Source: Myxocyprinus asiaticus
Taxonomy: Eukaryota > Chordata > Actinopteri > Cypriniformes > Catostomidae
Reading direction: 5' to 3'
Length of the DNA: 64,000 nt
Assembly: GCF_019703515.2 (NCBI RefSeq)
Contig: NC_059348.1
Span: 20,107,656 to 20,171,655, forward strand
The notes beneath the pieces are model-generated. The model saw only the letters and a program-made list of their open reading frames with translations, was not told where the DNA came from and ran no database searches. Position numbers and translations under genes: made by a program. Shown here one piece after another: positions 22,278 through 33,504 of the stretch (position 1 is the first letter of the stretch; each line of letters starts with the position of its first letter).

Positions 22278-23560
22278 TAAACTCAGCAAAAAAAGAAATG
22301 TCCCTTTTTCAGGACATTGTATTTTAAAGATTATTTTGTAAAAATCCAAATAACTTTACAGATCTTTATTGTAAAGAGTTTAAACAATGTTTTCCATGCT
22401 TGTTCAATGAACCATAAACAATTAATGAACATGCACCTGTGAAACGGTCATTAAGACACTATCAGCTTACAGACGGTAGGCAATTAAGGTCACAGTTATA
22501 AAAACTTAGGACACTAAAGAGACCATTCTACTGACTCTGAAATATACCAAAAGAAAGATGCCCAGGGTCCCTGCTCATCTGCATGAACGTGCCTTAGGCA
22601 TGCTGCATGGAGGCATGAGGACTGCAGATGTGGCCAGGGCAATAAATTGCAATGTCCGTACTGTGAGACACCTAAGACAGCGCTACAGGGAGACAGGAAG
22701 GACAGCTGATCGTCCTCGCAGCGGCAGACAATGTGTAACAACACCTGCACAGGATCGGTACATCCGAATATCACACCTGCGGGACAGGTACAGGATGGCG
22801 ACAACAACTGCCCGAGTTACACCAGGAACGCACAATCCCTCCATCAGTGCTCAGACTGTCTGCAATAGGCTGAGAGAGGCTGGACTGAGGGCTTGTAGGC
22901 CTGTTGTAAGGCAGGTCCTTACCAGACATCATCGGCAACAATGTCACCTATGGGCACAACCCCACCTTTGCTGGACCAGCTAGGACTGGCAAAAAGTGCT
23001 CTTCACTGACGAGTCGCAGTTTTGTCTCACCAGAAGTGATGGTCGGACTCGCGATTATCGTCAAAGGAATGAGCGTTACACCGAGGCCTGTACTCTGGAG
23101 CAGTATCGACGTGGAGGGTCTGTCATGGTCTGGGGCAGTGTATCACAGCATCACCAGACTGAGCTTGTTGTCATTGCATTACAGGGAAGACATCCTCCTC
23201 CCTCATGCGGTACCCTTCCTGCAGTCTCATCCTGACATGACCCTCCAGCATGACAATGCCACCAGCCATACTGCTCGTTCTGTGCATGATTTCCTGCAAG
23301 ACAGGAATGTCAGTGTTCTGCCATGGCCAGTGAAGAGCCTGGATCTCAATCCCATTGAGCACGTCTGGGACCTGTTGGATCATTGGGTGACGGCTAGGGC
23401 CATTCCCCCAGAAATGTCTGGGAACTTGCAAGTGCCTTGATGGAAGAGTGGGGTAACATCTCACAGCAAGAACTGGCAAATCTGATGCAGTCCATGAGGA
23501 GGAGATGCACTGCAGTTCTTAATGCAGCTGGTGGCCACACAAGATACTGACTGTTACTTT
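22278..23560 (+). mobile_element. Tc1-like transposon, 3' end eroded
   Basis: The left terminus CTCAGCAAAAAAAGAAATG is followed by a leader and a transposase gene. The matching right terminus is not recognisable beyond 23560, where the sequence becomes AT-rich and unrelated. Different Tc1 family from the copies at 33505 and 38313. Confidence 0.75.
22558..23548 (+). pseudogene. Tc1 transposase, decayed
   Basis: ATG at 22558 opens the paired helix-turn-helix region (MPRVPAHLHERALGML, then NCNVRTVRHLRQRYRETGR). A TAG (22981-22983) lies just before the first catalytic Asp (LFTDESQF near 23005). Further on, a short deletion near 23180 and two frameshifts follow, while LQHDNATSHTAR (second Asp, near 23255) and DLNPIEHVWD (Glu, near 23345) survive. 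The three DDE-type residues are therefore present but split over frames. The enzyme would cut and paste the element at TA sites; this copy cannot be made. Confidence 0.85.
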
Positions 23561-23569
23561 TGATTTTTT

Positions 23570-24090
23570 GTAATACAATTTTGTAATGAATTTGTAATAA
23601 TCTGATTTATTCTATACCAAATAAATGTTATTCCACCTCAGCAACAAGAACAGGCTTTGGCATGTGCAATAAGCTCTGATTTAAAAGCACATTCTCTTTG
23701 GCAGATAATATTAATACGCCTGAGAAAAGCTGTGCTCGGGATTGGTGTATGCAGGTTTAAGTTGTAGAGATATATGGTGCACATGTAGACAGAGCCTGTG
23801 GATATACAGGATCAGTTGTATAATGCTACAGGAAGGCAATATGAACTACTGTGCTTTCTAACTTTAGAAACACATATCCAGTTTAAGAAAGTAACAGTAA
23901 ACACCGAACATAGTTCACTAGGGTGCTTCAGATGAAAGGGATGTGGAGAGTGGTGACTTGGAGTAGGTGACTGCTTTAAAACAGTAGATATCAAAACTTG
24001 ACTGTTCATATCTTTAATATTTGATAAGATTCAGAATAATATTATTTTTGCAGCATGGCCATGACTGATCCAGAACAGATCCTGTTTCCT
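23570..24090. other. intergenic, no gene recognised
   Basis: AT-rich spacer between the Tc1 remnant and the hAT terminus. Nothing recognisable. Confidence 0.45.
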
Positions 24091-24319
24091 CTAGGGGTGG
24101 GGGAAAAAATGGATACAGTATAGTATTGCGATATTTTGCGTGGCAATATTGTATCGATCTTTTATTATATACATTTTTATTATAATTTTATTAAACTTTT
24201 TGGTACTAGAATAATAAAATCAATTGCTTTTTCAGTCCACTATTATGGTGCTGCTGAGTTTTTTTTTTTCTGGTGAGGTCAGCAGAGGTGATGGTCAGCG
24301 TGTGGGAGGAAGTTGGTAA

Positions 24320-24780
24320 AACAAAGATGGAGGCATCGGAGAAAGAAATCGGAAAAGCGCCGTCCGTGTTTAAATCAAACGTATGGACTTATTTTAGATT
24401 TTTTTAACAAGGAAGGGACAAAGGAGATGGATATGACACATGGGATTTGCAAGGAGTGTCATATGAAAATAAAATACTAAGGGGATACTACAAACATGAG
24501 GACTCCCCTCACACGCCACCATCCAGAGATAGCGTTAGCCGAGGACGGCAAAGCTAACGTTAAATCAGCTCCACCGAAAAACCAACCAACACTGGACACA
24601 ATTAGCTTGACAAAGCTACGTTCCATTTCAGAGCGAGCTAAGAAAATAACACAATCCATCACCTATTTCATGTGCAAAGACCTCCGTCCATACAACGTTG
24701 TTGAAAACGGGGCTTTTGTTACATGCTCAAGACACTGGAACCCAGGTATGTGACTCATGTGGAGGAACACACCTTCAAAA
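24320..24780 (+). pseudogene. hAT transposase N-terminus (BED zinc finger)
   Basis: In broken frames: NVWTYFRF near 24378, then GICKECHM (Cys-x2-Cys) and a His pair (TRHH) near 24510, the order of a BED finger. The segment KKITQSITYFMCKDLRPYNV at about 24640-24700 is a conserved N-terminal hAT motif that also occurs in ZBED host proteins. A frameshift near 24715 moves MLKTLEPRYVTHVEEHTF into another frame. Remnant of a DNA-binding transposase. Confidence 0.7.
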
Positions 24781-25159
24781 CAGTTTTGTGAATGAATCTA
24801 CATGTTCTTTGTGTTTATTCTGCCTATAGGCTGGAGTTTGTTTTCTGGATTATTTTCAGTTATGTAAATCTGTCTCACAAAATTTGTACAGAAGCACTGG
24901 ACTTGAGCAATCCGATGGCAAAGTTGTAGCGGGGACTCTCGTAGGCGTACATGGACTTTGAGTTTAGAGGGATGGACACCGGTTGGCGCTGTCATGCGTG
25001 GGGTTAATGCGCACGTTTTTCTTTTTTCTGTTTGTTTGGTTCGGTGTTAAGTTCAGGGTCTGACTATGGCACTATTGTTGGAATGTGGTCTTTATAATTT
25101 TATTTTTGACACATCTATTTTTTTTCTAAAATGTCAAATGTTAATATGAGTGGATTGTC

Positions 25160-26030
25160 TCTCTCCACGTAGAATGTGAATGGGTTGGGGCATCCTATAA
25201 AAAGAAGGAAGGTTATTTATTTTCTTAAACGAAGAAATATGATAGTGTTTCTTCAAGAAACACATCTTTCCTTGCAGGAATCTGAAAAATTTGGGAAGAT
25301 ATGAGGTGGACATTTTTTCTTTAGTGCTAGCTCAAGTAAGAGCAGGGGAGTCATTATACTGATAAGTAAACATCTACAATTCAAATGTCTCAAACAAATT
25401 AAAGATAAATTAGGAGTCATTATAGTTTTAGCAGAAATTCAGGGGCAAAGGTTGATTTTGGCTAATATCTACGCATCTAATGCTGATGATCAGGGCTTTT
25501 TTATAGATCTTGAAGGGATGTTGCAAGCCGCTGGCACCCCTCATGATATAATATTGGGAGGAGACTTTAATCTTTTAATGGACTCAGTCCTTGATCATAG
25601 TGAAGCAAAAGTGTGTAAGCCCACTAGAGCAACATTGACGCTTCACAGGATGTGTAAAAATCTTTGTCTTACAGATATTTGGAGACTTTTGAACCCATTT
25701 GGTTGGGACTATAATTTGTTTTTCATCAGTCCATAAGATTTATACTGAATAGATTTTTTTTTTTTTTAATTTTTATATCTAAGTCCCTCATTTCTTCTGT
25801 CATTTATTGCTCAATTGGAAACAGTCTAATCACGCCCTGGTGAGTTTAGAGGTGATGCCACATACGGAGAAAAATAAATCGTATAGTTGCCTCTTTAATG
25901 TATCCCTTTTACAAAATCCTGATTTCGAACAAATGTTAAAGACTGAAATCAATGTTTATATGGAGACCAACTGGTCCTCAGTATCCTCTGTGGGTGTGGC
26001 TTGGGAGGCACTTTAGGTCACACCCCGTTG
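25160..26030 (+). pseudogene. LINE endonuclease domain (AP-like), broken
   Basis: Visible in order: VNGLGHPIKRRKVIYFL, FLQETHLS (catalytic Glu), a stop near 25303, RGVIILISKHLQF, ILANIYASNADDQGF and GGDFNLLMD (catalytic Asp and Asn), then the SDH region in part (NHALVSLEVMP, where the expected SDHALV is altered to SNHALV). The domain nicks target DNA. Several frame breaks are present. Confidence 0.75.
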
Positions 26031-26048
26031 TTAGGTCACACCCCGTTA
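26013..26048. repeat. 18-bp tandem duplication at the LINE deletion point
   Basis: TTAGGTCACACCCCGTT(G/A) occurs twice head to tail, exactly where endonuclease-linked sequence jumps to the C-terminal region. It probably marks the deletion junction or a later slippage. Confidence 0.8.
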
Positions 26049-26185
26049 TCTCTCATTTACACCTGGTATGGACAAAGGTGTCCAGAGTGTTTAATTCAGA
26101 CATTTATTTAAATGTTGCCTTGAGCATATGGATGAACCCAAAATGATGTATTAATAAGTCCCCTTTCTGTTGGTCAGAGTGGATT

Positions 26186-26934
26186 GTGAGGGAGGTTAAT
26201 ACGCTCAGTGACCTATATGAGAGTAGAGTGTTGAGATCTATTGAAAATTTGGTTCAACATTTTAGGATTCCCAGATCTCAGCTCTTTAGGTATTTACAGC
26301 TGCGCCATCTGCTCTGTACTTTTATTGGGAGTAGCATACACCCTCCTACAGCGGCAGATACTCTGGAAGTGGTGATTACTGCTTTTGAAAAAGGTCATGA
26401 GGCATCAGTGTATTATTCCCTGTTAATTCAGAGTCTGGGGAACGGAGCTTCAACTTCTCCAAGTTAAACTTGGTATTGGAGGAGGGAGTGTGGGCTAGGA
26501 TTCTAAAAAACGTCAAGTCTACATCTAGAGAAGCAAGGGTGCGTCTGATGCAATTTAAGATTTTAAATCTATTCTATTGGACCCCCACTAGATTGTATAG
26601 ACTTGGTCTCAAAGACACACCCATCTGCTGGCGATGCCAATCAGAAGATGATGACACAACCCATGTTTTTTGGGGGTGTGTTAAGATTCAAGAATTTTGG
26701 TTGAGGGTTCAGAATTTTATTTGTGATGTGTTGGGTGATCGGGTTTCATTTTGCCCTAGGCTCTGTGTTCTAGGCGATGGGATGGTTATTGATGTAGGGG
26801 ATGGGTTCATGAAGAGTTGGGTCCTGGCTGATGTCATGATCGGAAGGCGGGGGGGGGGGGGCAATATTGAATGTGTGTGTGCATTCTTATTGAGATACAT
26901 ATATAAAAAAAAAATTCTGAATACTTTCTTTTGA
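26186..26934 (+). pseudogene. LINE ORF2 C-terminus with zinc knuckle, broken
   Basis: Two open stretches (26186-26467 and 26470-26934) correspond to the region after the reverse transcriptase in L1/Tx1 elements. The second includes ARVRLMQFKILNLFYWTPTR and the motif CWRCQSEDDDTTHVFWGC (Cys-x2-Cys...His...Cys). A stop (TAA 26465-26467) divides them. Confidence 0.7.
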
Positions 26935-27127
26935 TTGTATTGTTTATTTGTGTGTCATTGTTGGTTTGCTGTCAGGCCACTGAGGTGTGTGTTTTTGGCA
27001 GGGGGTGGGAATGTTCAGAGGGAAGGGTTTAGGTTCTTGTAATTTGATTCCGTGTTTCCTGTTATATTTGTTTGATTTGTCAGTGGAATCAATAAAATTG
27101 TTAATAAAAAAAAAGAAAAAAAAGAAG

Positions 27128-27427
27128 AGATATGCCAGTGCAGTAGAGAAGAACACCCTCTACACAGCATCAACCCTTGACCCTCAGTTTAAAACCCTGC
27201 CATGAAACCTATGCCAGAGTGGTTGCTGAGGCTATAAGCCTTCAGGTAAACAAATATTTAAATAATAATGGCAGAATATATTCTAACCCACTTAAATGTC
27301 ACTGCTCTACTAATATTGTAGTCATACTGGTAAAGATTTATTTAAAAATTAAAGACAAATTAACTATAATTTACCAAAGAGAAACAACATATTTGCTGCA
27401 TACTTAAAGATGTATTAAACAGTTATC

Positions 27428-27502
<75 letters not shown>

Positions 27503-27975
27503 CTACAAGGAGAAATGAGGCAACAGACGTCTATGAGCCAGAAGCCCAGGAACATCAGGAGGAAACTGGCTATACTGAAGAGGATCCCAGACCCCCTGTC
27601 ATACCAGCCAAGATGAGGAAGTCATGTGGGCTAGCAGTCTTGCTTGGTCAGACTTATGGTGATGTTGGAGCCCCACCAAAATCATTATCTGCCATAGCTG
27701 AGGAGGAGGTGAAAAGATACCAGGAGGTCACACCACTGGCACTCACAGTAGACTCAAAGCTGGTGGAAATCACATGAGCAAGTCTATCCTTTCCTGGCCA
27801 AGCTGGCAAAAAGATACCTTTGTATCCCAGTTACTAGCGTCTAAACCAAAAGAGTCTTCTCAATGGCTAGAGACATCGTCACAGCACAAAGGAGCAATCT
27901 GACCTCAGAGCATGTTGATCAGCTCCTCTTTCTGAGCAAGAATGCTGACATTCCTTCACTGTCCAAATGTCTTTG
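27128..27975 (+). pseudogene. hAT transposase C-terminus with dimerisation region
   Basis: Starts RYASAVEKNTLYTASTLDPQ (conserved LDPxFKTL motif), continues to VVAEAISLQ near 27243, is interrupted by about 265 bp of non-coding DNA with a microsatellite, and resumes at 27509. The terminal dimerisation region is visible in changing frames near 27800-27950 (LAKRYLCIPVTSV, SMARDIVTAQRSNLTSEHV, then QLLFLSKN). The non-coding gap begins CAG/GTAAAC and ends TACAAG, so it could be an intron of the old transposase gene. Confidence 0.75.
27427..27501. repeat. (CT)n(GT)n compound microsatellite
   Basis: About 11 CT units followed by about 26 GT units. It lies just upstream of resumed transposase coding sequence. 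Length polymorphism is likely. Confidence 0.95.
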
Positions 27976-29769
27976 AACTTTTTTAGTCCCAAGGCCAGCA
28001 GCAAACAGTAGCGCATTTTATTTATTTTAATTTGAGTACATGTTTTATTTTCATTTATTTCAATGTAACATTTTTATTTTAATGCAAGTCTGCTAAATTA
28101 GAACAACTAATTTTGTACTTAATGAACTTTAGTTTGCTGAAAGCAGTGCTGTGGTGCAACTAAAGATGTGTTAAGGATACTTGGTTGTGATAAAATGGAA
28201 CTATTTCAAATATACTTTAGTACACTTTAAATACCTACCCTTGTATTTAATTTTTGAAATACACAGAATTAGAAAACCAGAAAATAAAGACAAAGGTACA
28301 AGATTGTGTACCTAACATCTTGTGTAGTGTGCTGACATATGACTTGCAAAAAAGAGATCTCAGAAGATCAGAGAATCAAGAATTGTGACAAAAAATTGTG
28401 TTGTGTTCTTAACATCTTTCAATAGGGCATGAAATACAAATAATTCCATGAAGCATTGCGAATGACACAATAAAACTAAAAATGATTGAAACTATTGATT
28501 CAAAGTTGTTCATAAGTATAGGAACAGTATATTTTGGGTTTATTGCAAAATATTCAGCTATATACAAATGTATACATAGGTTGAGAGTGTAGACAGACCA
28601 ACTCAATTGCATCATTCATATCATGCGAGTGGGAAGTAACTGCAGAGCACATTTGGTGCACTTTGTTTGCCACTATTCTATGATTGGTGGATATTTCTCT
28701 GCAGGATCATGGGTAGTGTAGTTCTTCACCAGGAATTCCACTATTAAACACAATGAAAAAAGTTGAAACACAGACTTTTGGCTTCAACAGAATATAGTAT
28801 ATACCATAAATTAACAACCTCAGAGTTCACAGTTGGTCTGTCTTTAAAGGTTTGTAATGAATAGTAAAAAAATAAATTAAAAAATTTCCTATGGAAAAAA
28901 TGTATGGGATTTTACTTCTGGAACCAGACTTCTGCGCACTATAGGTTCAGCACCAAACATATTTGTTTGTTTGTTTAATATCAGTTGATATTAAACACAC
29001 AAACATACACGTTTGTTTGTCTATCATGGCGGGGGACTTTCCACTGACCTCAATTGGTTTTATACGCTACTGACATTTTCTATCTGCTAGCCCTCACCCT
29101 AAACCTAACCCTCACAGAAAAATCTTTTTGAAGCTTTTCATTAAGACAGTATGTTTATAAGACATTTTTATTGTGGGGGCCGCTGACTTGTAACTGATGT
29201 AACTGTAAAAGTGTAACTGATTTTATAAACATTTGCACATTTGCTCCCTACAATATTAGCATTGCCTATGGTAAATAAGGACATTCCATAAATATCTATT
29301 GTCTTTATATAAAGTGAATTATAGTATGTGTGCCCAAAATACAGTTACAAATGTACACACAAACACACACTGAGCAGAGTGGATGAGCAGATGCACAGTG
29401 GAAAATGAGGTACAAAACACTCTCTGAAAAGACAGTAAATGCAGCACCCAATGCACCTGAGCCCACAGGAATACAGCATGTCCAACAGCAACAATTGATG
29501 AGCTACTAGCATTGCATGACAGGAACAGTAAAGACAAGCAGGCAAGCTCAGAATTATTCATGGACAAGACTGTGCGCTTACATCTTTCTTCAAGGCAACA
29601 AGGCTCATTTGCTTGAATATCAAACCACATCTTCAACACATGAGGTCACCTTCACATGCACTGATAAAGAGAAAACATAAACTAGCCTACAGAACAAAAG
29701 AGATTTTATGGCCACAGATTTTAAAGATACAGAGAATTGAACTAAAATATAGTTTATCAAAACATTAAA
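27976..29769. other. intergenic, no gene recognised
   Basis: AT-rich. A small palindrome (GTTTAATATCA...TGATATTAAAC) lies near 28973. The segment 29030-29200 resembles an interspersed fish repeat with CCCTAAACCTAACCCT words. A 106-codon open frame on the minus strand (29319-29639) has no recognisable motif. Confidence 0.4.
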
Positions 29770-29928
29770 ATTTTGTCATAATTTACTCACCCTCATGTTG
29801 TTCCAAACCCATATGACTTTCTTCCTTCTGTGGAACACAAAAGGAAATATAAGAGAGAATGTGGGTGAGTAACATGAGGGTGAGTAAATGATGAGAATTT
29901 TCATTTCTGTGTGAACTACCCCTTTAAG
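29770..29928. mobile_element. short fold-back MITE related to 2601
   Basis: TTTACTCACCCTCATGTTG on the left pairs with AACATGAGGGTGAGTAAAT on the right. The left edge has lost the TTAAAGGG terminus; the right edge keeps GTGAACTACCCCTTTAA. About 160 bp in total. Confidence 0.65.
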
Positions 29929-32900
29929 AAAGAAAAAAGAAAAGAATGAGTGAAGGAGGGAAATAAAGAAAAGAAAAAGAAACATAGAGTTGACCTCTAT
30001 GTGAACTGACCGCAGTTGCTACAGTACGTCCCAGTGGGTTGTTGAAATGTGTGTGGCAGCAACTGTCAATCTGCCCTACAAGCTCTGAGAGCGCAATTGT
30101 TTTTAAAGCATGATCTCTCCAAAGTGCATTTCACAGCTAACCGATACTGTCCTCACCACCTGCTCTGTGATCAGTGTGTGTCACCGCCCAGTAATAACTC
30201 ACCATCGATAGGACGGGCAGCTTAAGGGAATAGAAAACAACAGAAGAATCCAGAGACAGTGAAAGTGTTTTAAGAGCACACTTTTAATCAGTAAGGTGGG
30301 GGTGGAAAATACATTTTCTGAACCTGTGGTTTGTTGGGTGCAGATAAGATACTGTTTTAGGGGTGGGGAAACTGATGGGCAGTAATTTGAATTATATATT
30401 TGATATATAAAATAAGACCTGACATACTTTGGATTACACATGCAATTGTTGAGGTTCCGGATCCAGCTTGTTCCATCACAAGTTAAGTCCTACTGATGGG
30501 ATCTCGCCAGCCTGATCTAATGATAATTCATAATAACAGTATGAGATGCCAAAATCGTAAGAAATCTTACAAGTTATTTAAAGTAAATGGGTTATTCTAA
30601 AATAAGAATTATTTTTTGATGATGCCAAATTTCTTTGTCTCATCTTGACCAAAAAATAAAATAAAATTAGGGTGCATTCTGGTTTTTCAAGAACGTTCCA
30701 GGTGTACACATGTTGAGACAAGAGGAATCATTTTTGGACGATTTCACCTAAGGCTGTTGAAAAAGAAAAGGGTAACCAAGGCATTGTGTACTTTGGTTTT
30801 GCAGCTTACATGAATATAAGGTAAGCAGTATTGGATGTCCAAAATTACAGAAATAGTGCCTTCAAAAGAATAAATGTTACACATATACACTCCATTCTAC
30901 ATCCATCAAAAAAATGGTTCTAATGGAAAGACTTAGCCACACTAACAATAAATATATTTTATAATGAACTTACACTCAGTAATAACCTACACACACTCAA
31001 CTATTTATTATACTATAGATTCTAGTGAATGATCTTTTGATTTTTGATCAGAACTTTTGAATCTGAAATTATGGCTTGACTCTCAAGGCACTTTGAAAAA
31101 TGAAATAATACCAGTGCATTCTTCAGAATAAAATTTTAAGAATAAATATTGAGAATAAATTCACACTAATTAATTATTGGCTCAGGCTGCAATTTTTTTA
31201 TTTTTTATGATTAGACATGGATGCAACTGGAGTTTCAATGAAGTTGTACAGTATGTTCTCATTTTCCTCTTGGAAACATGGAGGTTAACAAATTGTACCT
31301 CCTTCTTGAAAGACCTTTCAAAGCGTTGCACAATCATGTTACAGTTAGACTGGAACTGTCTCCCCATCAACTTAACATTCTACAAAATGAAACATTTGTT
31401 CACTGAAATGGCAACAGACACATTCAAAAATAAAAAGCAAATTGCTTGAACAACTTGAATAAAATAAAATGGGCTCATTACCTGTATAGGATTATACAGA
31501 AATGCCAAAAATGTCCTGAGCTGCCTTTGCAAACCCTTGGTTTTATTCTCATTAATGTCATTCAAAGTTCATATTGTCTTGGAGAAACTGAGCTTTAAGG
31601 CAAAACTGTGACAGGAACCACTATTTACAGATGGAACCAGGTTACGGATGAATCTTTCAGTCACAAGCTCAGCTCATTAAACAACTTAACCAGAACCAAA
31701 GCAATACAGCACGTATGAAACTTGGAGAAATTTGTCCATTCAATAAATAAATCATCTATATAGCACCCCCATAATATATTTATCGCTTCAGATATCATGA
31801 GAGATGTCTGAGGTAAATGGAATGTCAGCATTGCTAAAAACTGGATTTCAAAATCTGGCTCAACAATGGTTGGTTAATATTCTCACAGTAGAATAGGTAG
31901 GTTTTGTAGCTCGGCATGTAACAAGTAAATTAGAAAACTGTAACACCTGTTACACTGAACATTAACTTATGTTAAAAAGGTACTGTAGTTTAAAGACTAC
32001 CTACGCTTTTCATGATTATGTTAATAATAACTAATTTTTAATTTAACTGCAGAGTTAACAGGAAAGAAATATTAACAGTTAAGTTGGCAGTTTCTTCTCT
32101 ATTACTTAGTTACTGAGCTTGCCGGGATGCATTAGGTTAGTAAGTACCTTACCGAGTAACTGTGAGTAATACAGTGTGTAACTGTGTTAATACACTAGTA
32201 GTGAACGACAAAAACTACAACAAAATAATTTACTGGCTCTCTTTATAGGCTTAAGAGAAAAAGTGATCAATTAATTTTTAGGTTGCAGAGTGTGTACATG
32301 AATTGACAAAGCCTTCCTTTATTTGGCAATCCATTACATCCAATGTAGAGAAAGCAACATGTGAATAAATAATCAATTGTTTTTTATTTGACATGTAAAC
32401 CCATACGCAATTACAATAAAGTAACTCAGGTACAAATTGGTATTAAAAATGGATATTTGGAATCTCAATGCAATTATAATTTTCACCATCTGGTCTTTTT
32501 GGAAACGTATTGCTTGTGCACTGATATGATGGGTGTGCTTCCAGGTAACACACCTGGTGTAACCTTATTATCATGTCCTTTCCAGCATAGGATGGGACTT
32601 GGGAGGCTTATTCATAGAGAGCAGGAGTGGGGTAGTTAATCAACAAATGTAAAGGGAGATCACATAAGAAATTTAGTTGCCACTTCCCAAATTGCTGCAC
32701 AGCAAAACTTATTTCTCAGGGGTTGCATTCCGCAAATAAGATTATACATGCTTGTAATAATCAGGATGACAGGTATTAATTATTTGCTGGGGTGTTGGGA
32801 CACTGAACAATAGCAGAGAGCTGAAAGATGAATGGTCGAAAGCTCAGAGAGCCTCATCAGCGAGCAGCCAGCGGCGATAAAAATCTGTGCCTCTGGGTCC

Positions 32901-33089
32901 AACTTGCATATCACTTAATTCTGCGTCTGGGAGTTCTTGTGTTATGTAACAGAATCGCACAATTATAGACTACTACTGTAACTCAGCGCACAACCTGCTT
33001 TCTAAATACCAATGGTTTTTAAAGTTTCAGGTGTGCTGAATATGGGCACTATTACTTTATTAGAGGGTAGTTGTCAGAAGATGCTCAAT
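29929..33089. other. intergenic, no gene recognised
   Basis: About 3.2 kb without recognised gene or mobile element. The stretches 30000-30200 and 32800-32960 have more balanced composition than their surroundings and could be conserved non-coding DNA, but nothing in one sequence can show conservation. Confidence 0.35.
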
Positions 33090-33183
33090 TGACGGCTAAA
33101 GCTCAGGGCTGGTAATCAGGAGATTGCTGGTTTGAGTCACATAGCGTGAGCCTTGAGCTACTAAATCAACTCTATTTCTATAG

Positions 33184-33229
<46 letters not shown>

Positions 33230-33390
33230 TTTTTTTTTTTTTTTTTTTTGGTTTGTTTTTTTCCAAAGCAGCTTTACAGTAAATAGCTGCCATCATTGTG
33301 CTCTTAAGCACACTTTAACCCCTAGTTACCAACTTTGCGCCCTAACCGATTGCTCTAGTCTAGGGGGATTGTTCCTGTAATAAAATATAC
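33090..33390 (+). mobile_element. tRNA-derived SINE, broken by a TA microsatellite
   Basis: GGTTTGAGTC at 33129-33138 is a B-box-like promoter element inside a tRNA-like head (CTCAGGGCTGGTAATCAGG upstream). The tail after the microsatellite contains CTTAAGCACACTTTAACCCC and GGGGGATTGTTCCTGTAATA, recognised as a common fish SINE tail. A (TA)n tract with a T-run (33187-33250) separates the halves. Confidence 0.55.
33187..33250. repeat. (TA)n followed by a T-run
   Basis: About 40 bp of TA dinucleotides, then a run of about 22 T residues. Located inside the SINE. Confidence 0.95.
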
Positions 33391-33504
33391 AATAAATTGT
33401 TTTGAAAAAAAAAAAAAAAGGGGGGGGGAAAGTATATGCTTAATGATTACTTAAAAAAACTACAAAGTGTGCTACCTGCTTTGATGGCTTTTTTGGGCAT
33501 CATA

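Larger units (their letters stand above)
24900..27127 (+). mobile_element. L1/Tx1-like LINE, internally deleted
   Basis: A non-LTR element with an endonuclease remnant at 25160-25860, an abrupt loss of the reverse transcriptase region near 26015, a C-terminal region at 26186-26900 and an A-rich 3' end (AATAAAATTG near 27088, then an A-tract to 27120). The left edge is approximate. The element sits inside the hAT remnant in the same orientation. Confidence 0.75.
24091..27975 (+). mobile_element. hAT transposon remnant split by a LINE
   Basis: Left terminus CTAGGGGTGGGGG at 24091 with the following GTATAGTATTGCGATATTTT block, typical of a fish hAT family. A BED-finger and transposase N-terminus follow (24320-24780). 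The L1-like LINE then interrupts (about 24900-27127), and transposase C-terminal sequence resumes at 27128. A large middle part of the transposase (several hundred codons) is missing, so LINE insertion was accompanied or followed by deletion. The right terminus is not identified. Confidence 0.65.

Noticed and set aside
29080..29120. Interstitial telomeric repeat (CCCTAA words)
   Set aside because: Only two or three imperfect CCTAAC units inside an interspersed repeat; no TTAGGG array.
29319..29639. 106-codon minus-strand ORF as a small gene
   Set aside because: Cys/Ser-rich low-information sequence, no motif, no splice or promoter context.
30000..30200. Candidate exon or enhancer of a neighbouring gene
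   Set aside because: Balanced composition only; no open frame with splice sites and conservation cannot be judged from one sequence.
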